In this document: piece after piece, positions 6,208 to 8,983 of the stretch | Numbering within the stretch: the stretch's first letter is position 1 | Layout of the letters: every line of letters starts with the position of its first letter | Source of the DNA: JBMOGA01 sp049318625 | GTDB taxonomy: Bacteria; Pseudomonadota; Alphaproteobacteria; Rhizobiales; Hyphomicrobiaceae | Assembly (NCBI GenBank): GCA_049318625.1 | Contig: JBMOGA010000101.1 | Coordinates: 1-8,983, forward strand | Reading direction: 5' to 3' | DNA length: 8,983 nt | Translations under genes and position numbers: made by a program | Notes under the pieces: generated by a model | Database searches by the model: none | What the model was told of the DNA's origin: nothing | What the model saw: the letters and a program-made list of their open reading frames with translations, nothing else

Positions 6208-8925
6208 ATGGCGACCTCCTCTCAGCCTTCCGATCGCAATCGCTGGGTTTACGCCTTCGGCAACGGCCGCGCCGACGGGTCGGCCGGGCTGCGCGACCTG
6301 CTCGGGGGCAAAGGGGCCAATCTGGCGGAGATGGCGAGCCTCGGCCTGCCGGTGCCGCCTGGGTTCACCATCACCACCGAGGTCTGCGCCCACTATTACG
6401 CGCAAGGGCGCGCGATGCCGGCGGGGCTCGACGAAGAGGTGACACGCGCGCTGGCGTTCGTCGGCGAGGCGGTGGGCGCGCGCTTCGGCGACGAGACCAA
6501 TCCGCTGCTGGTATCGGTCCGCTCCGGCGCCCGCGCCTCGATGCCCGGCATGATGGACACCATCCTCAATCTCGGACTCAACGACCGCACCGTCGAAGGA
6601 CTGGTGAAGCGGTCCGGCGACGCGCGCTTCGCTTACGACAGCTATCGCCGGTTCATCCAGATGTATGCCGACGTGGTCCTGGGCGTCGGCCACGATCACT
6701 TCGAGTCGATCCTCGACGACCACAAGGACCGCAGCGGACAGGTTTCCGATACCGACCTGACGGCCGACGATTGGCAGGACGTGATCGCGGCGTACCGCGA
6801 GTTGATCCTGCGCGAGACCGGCAAGCCGTTTCCGCAGGACACGCGCGAACAGTTGTGGGGCGCGATCGGCGCGGTGTTCGGCTCGTGGCAGAACGACCAT
6901 GCCATCGTCTACCGCCGCCTCCACGATATTCCCGACGATTGGGGCACCGCCGTCAACGTGCAGGCGATGGTGTTCGGCAACATGGGCGAGACGTCGGCCA
7001 CCGGCGTCGCCTTCACGCGCAACCCGTCGACCGGCGCCAAGGAGATCTACGGCGAGTTCCTGCTCAATGCCCAGGGCGAGGACGTGGTGGCCGGCACGCG
7101 CACGCCGCAGCCGCTGACCGAGGCGGCGCGCCTCGCCTCCGGCGAGACCATGCCGTCGCTCGAGAGCCTGATGCCGGAGACCTACCGTGAACTGACCAAC
7201 GTGTTCGCCCGGCTCGAGGGCCACTATCGCGACATGCAGGACATCGAGTTCACGATCCAGTCCGGCCGGCTGTGGATGCTGCAGACCCGCTCGGGCAAGC
7301 GCACCACGGCGGCGGCGCTCAAGATCGCCGTCGATCTGGCGGAGGAAGGCGTGCTGTCGCACGAAGAAGCAGTCATGCGGATCGAGCCGGCCGCGCTCGA
7401 CCAACTCCTCCACCCGACCATCGATCCGACGGCGCACAAGCAGATCCTGGCCCGCGGCCTGCCCGCTTCTCCCGGGGCCGCCGCCGGCGAGATCGTGTTC
7501 GATCCCGACGACGCGGAGGTCGCACGCGCGCAGGGCCGCGACGTCATCCTGGTCCGCATCGAGACCAGCCCGGAGGACATCCACGGCATGCATGCCGCCA
7601 CCGGCATCCTGACGACGCGCGGCGGCATGACGAGCCACGCGGCGGTGGTGGCGCGCGGCATGGGCCGGCCGTGCGTCTCGGGCGCGGGCTCGATCCGCAT
7701 CGACTACAGGCTCGGCACCCTGAGCGTGGGCAAGCAGGTGCTCAAGAAGGGCGATGTCGTCACCATCGACGGCACCACCGGCGAGGTTCTGCTCGGCCGC
7801 GTGCGGATGCGTCAGCCCGAGCTTTCCGGTGACTTCGGCAAGCTGATGACGTGGGCGGACGAGGCGCGACGCATGAAGGTGCGCGCCAACGCCGACACCC
7901 CGCGCGATGCCCGCCAGGCACGCGCGTTCGGCGCCGAGGGCATCGGGCTGTGCCGCACCGAGCACATGTTCTTCGAGGAGGGGCGCATCCTCGCCATGCG
8001 CGAGATGATCTGCGCCGACGACGAGGCCGGACGGAGGCGTGCACTCGCCAAGATCCTGCCGATGCAGCGCCGCGATTTCGAGGAGCTGTTCGAGATCATG
8101 GCCGGGCTGCCGGTGACGATCCGCCTGCTCGACCCGCCGCTGCACGAGTTCCTGCCGCACGGCGAGGAGGAGGCCAAGGCCGTCGCCGAGGTGCTCGGCA
8201 TTGCGGTGAAGAAGCTCGAGGATCGGGTCTCGGAGCTGCACGAGTTCAATCCGATGCTCGGGTTCCGCGGCTGCCGCCTCGCCATCAAGTACCCCGAGAT
8301 CACCGAGATGCAGGCGCGCGCCATTTTCGAGGCGGCGGTGAATGCGGCGCGCAAGACGGGTGCGGCGGTCGAGCCGGAGGTGATGGTGCCGCTGATCGCC
8401 TATCGGCGCGAGTTCGACATCCTACGTCAGATCATCGACGCGACGGCGGCGGCCGTGGAGGCGGAGACGGGGGCGAAGATCACCTACCAGGTCGGCACGA
8501 TGATCGAGCTGCCGCGCGCCGCGCTGAAGGCGGACGAGATCGCGGCGGGCGACAAGGGCGCCGAGTTCTTCTCCTACGGCACCAACGACCTCACCCAGAC
8601 TTGCCTCGGGTTGTCACGCGACGACGCCGCGCCGATCCTCACCTCTTATCTCGACCGGGGCATTTTCGAGGTCGACCCGTTCGTGTCGATCGACCGTGAC
8701 GGCGTCGGCGAACTGGTCCGGATCGGCAACGAGCGGGGACGCCGCGTGCGGCCGAACCTCAAGCTCGGGATCTGCGGCGAGCACGGCGGCGACCCGGCCT
8801 CGGTGGCGTTCTGCCAGGAGGCCGGCCTCGACTACGTCTCCTGCTCGCCCTACCGCGTGCCGGTCGCCCGGCTGGCCGCCGCGCAGGCGGCGATCACCGG
8901 CAAGGTTAAGGGGCGCGACGGCTAA
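6208..8925 (+). CDS. ppdK: Pyruvate, phosphate dikinase
   Basis: This 905-residue enzyme interconverts pyruvate, ATP and phosphate with PEP, AMP and pyrophosphate. The N-terminal ATP-grasp region includes LLGGKGANLAEM (31-42), SVRSGARASMPGMMD (103-117), GNMGETSATGVAFTRNP (257-273) and EFTIQSGRLWMLQTR (347-361). The swivelling domain has GGMTSHAAVVARG with phosphorylatable H477. T475, two residues before it, is the residue switched by the PPDK regulatory protein in this family. The C-terminal PEP/pyruvate barrel carries R583, R639, E767, N793 and catalytic C856 in GICGEHGGDP, equivalent to known active-site residues of clostridial PPDK. This separates it from PEP synthase, a related but shorter enzyme with a different signature. 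It is slightly longer than typical and intact. An in-frame TGA two codons upstream fixes the first possible start at 6208; the ribosome binding site is weak. It diverges from the peptidase gene and seems to be a single-gene unit. Confidence 0.97.
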   Translation: MATSSQPSDRNRWVYAFGNGRADGSAGLRDLLGGKGANLAEMASLGLPVPPGFTITTEVCAHYYAQGRAMPAGLDEEVTRALAFVGEAVGARFGDETNPLLVSVRSGARASMPGMMDTILNLGLNDRTVEGLVKRSGDARFAYDSYRRFIQMYADVVLGVGHDHFESILDDHKDRSGQVSDTDLTADDWQDVIAAYRELILRETGKPFPQDTREQLWGAIGAVFGSWQNDHAIVYRRLHDIPDDWGTAVNVQAMVFGNMGETSATGVAFTRNPSTGAKEIYGEFLLNAQGEDVVAGTRTPQPLTEAARLASGETMPSLESLMPETYRELTNVFARLEGHYRDMQDIEFTIQSGRLWMLQTRSGKRTTAAALKIAVDLAEEGVLSHEEAVMRIEPAALDQLLHPTIDPTAHKQILARGLPASPGAAAGEIVFDPDDAEVARAQGRDVILVRIETSPEDIHGMHAATGILTTRGGMTSHAAVVARGMGRPCVSGAGSIRIDYRLGTLSVGKQVLKKGDVVTIDGTTGEVLLGRVRMRQPELSGDFGKLMTWADEARRMKVRANADTPRDARQARAFGAEGIGLCRTEHMFFEEGRILAMREMICADDEAGRRRALAKILPMQRRDFEELFEIMAGLPVTIRLLDPPLHEFLPHGEEEAKAVAEVLGIAVKKLEDRVSELHEFNPMLGFRGCRLAIKYPEITEMQARAIFEAAVNAARKTGAAVEPEVMVPLIAYRREFDILRQIIDATAAAVEAETGAKITYQVGTMIELPRAALKADEIAAGDKGAEFFSYGTNDLTQTCLGLSRDDAAPILTSYLDRGIFEVDPFVSIDRDGVGELVRIGNERGRRVRPNLKLGICGEHGGDPASVAFCQEAGLDYVSCSPYRVPVARLAAAQAAITGKVKGRDG

Positions 8926-8931
8926 AAGTGC

Positions 8932-8951
8932 CCTAGCAGGCTGTTGAACTT
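8932..8951 (-). repeat. Right copy of the 20-base inverted repeat
   Basis: CCTAGCAGGCTGTTGAACTT begins six bases after the ppdK stop. Its reverse complement matches 33-52 at 19 of 20 positions. It has no strong internal stem and no T run, so it is not an obvious terminator, although its place right behind a gene would suit one. Confidence 0.6.
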
Positions 8952-8983
8952 CTCGCCGGCTGACAGCCCTCCGCGAATATGAT

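Noticed and set aside
4890..7190. 766-residue plus-strand frame
   Set aside because: It runs antisense to the M20 peptidase and then out of frame through ppdK. The composition is shadow-like, and both overlapped genes have intact catalytic motifs.
6139..8241. 700-residue minus-strand frame opposite ppdK
   Set aside because: Antisense shadow of a complete, highly conserved enzyme; no recognisable domain.
33..8951. Whole window as a composite transposon bounded by the inverted 20-mers
   Set aside because: No transposase, integrase or visible target duplication, and the contents are mostly core metabolic genes. The repeat is reported, the transposon is not.

Overview
The window is GC-rich, with mostly G or C at third codon positions, and looks like chromosomal DNA of an alphaproteobacterium. 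The pgsA-moaD-moaE gene order and a possible CtrA-type site (TTAA-N7-TTAA) point that way, but I cannot name a genus from sequence alone. It holds nine protein genes and almost no spare space. I see no tRNA, rRNA, transposase, integrase, phage gene or CRISPR array. No stretch above 300 bases lacks a gene.

Layout. Positions 1-82 carry a short repeat and a good ribosome binding site. A rightward block follows: an MFS transporter (83-1318), pgsA (1370-1957), moaD (1970-2221) and moaE (2223-2711). pgsA makes phosphatidylglycerophosphate for membrane lipids. moaD and moaE encode the two subunits of molybdopterin synthase and are probably translationally coupled. A leftward block occupies 2810-6047. 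In transcription order it holds an M20-family metallopeptidase, a secreted RNase T2-family nuclease, an unrecognised 133-residue protein and, after a 91-base gap with its own probable control region, an unrecognised 151-residue basic protein with a five-residue repeat. The peptidase diverges from ppdK (6208-8925), a complete pyruvate, phosphate dikinase, across about 160 bases that must hold both promoters.

How the genes relate. Most are housekeeping or metabolic genes: lipid synthesis, molybdenum cofactor, PEP-pyruvate interconversion, and peptide and RNA breakdown. The peptidase and the exported RNase are packed tightly enough to be cotranscribed and could both serve nutrient scavenging, but that is inference. 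The MFS gene has no obvious link to the lipid and cofactor genes behind it.

Less ordinary points are these. A 20-base sequence occurs in inverted orientation, with one mismatch, close to both ends of the window. The 151-residue protein contains four tandem xxLPE units encoded by 15-base DNA repeats. A TTAA-N7-TTAA palindrome lies just upstream of that protein. The RNase T2 has Gln where the second catalytic motif usually has Glu. I found no convincing evidence of a new multi-gene system; the 151-residue gene with its possible CtrA site is the best lead.
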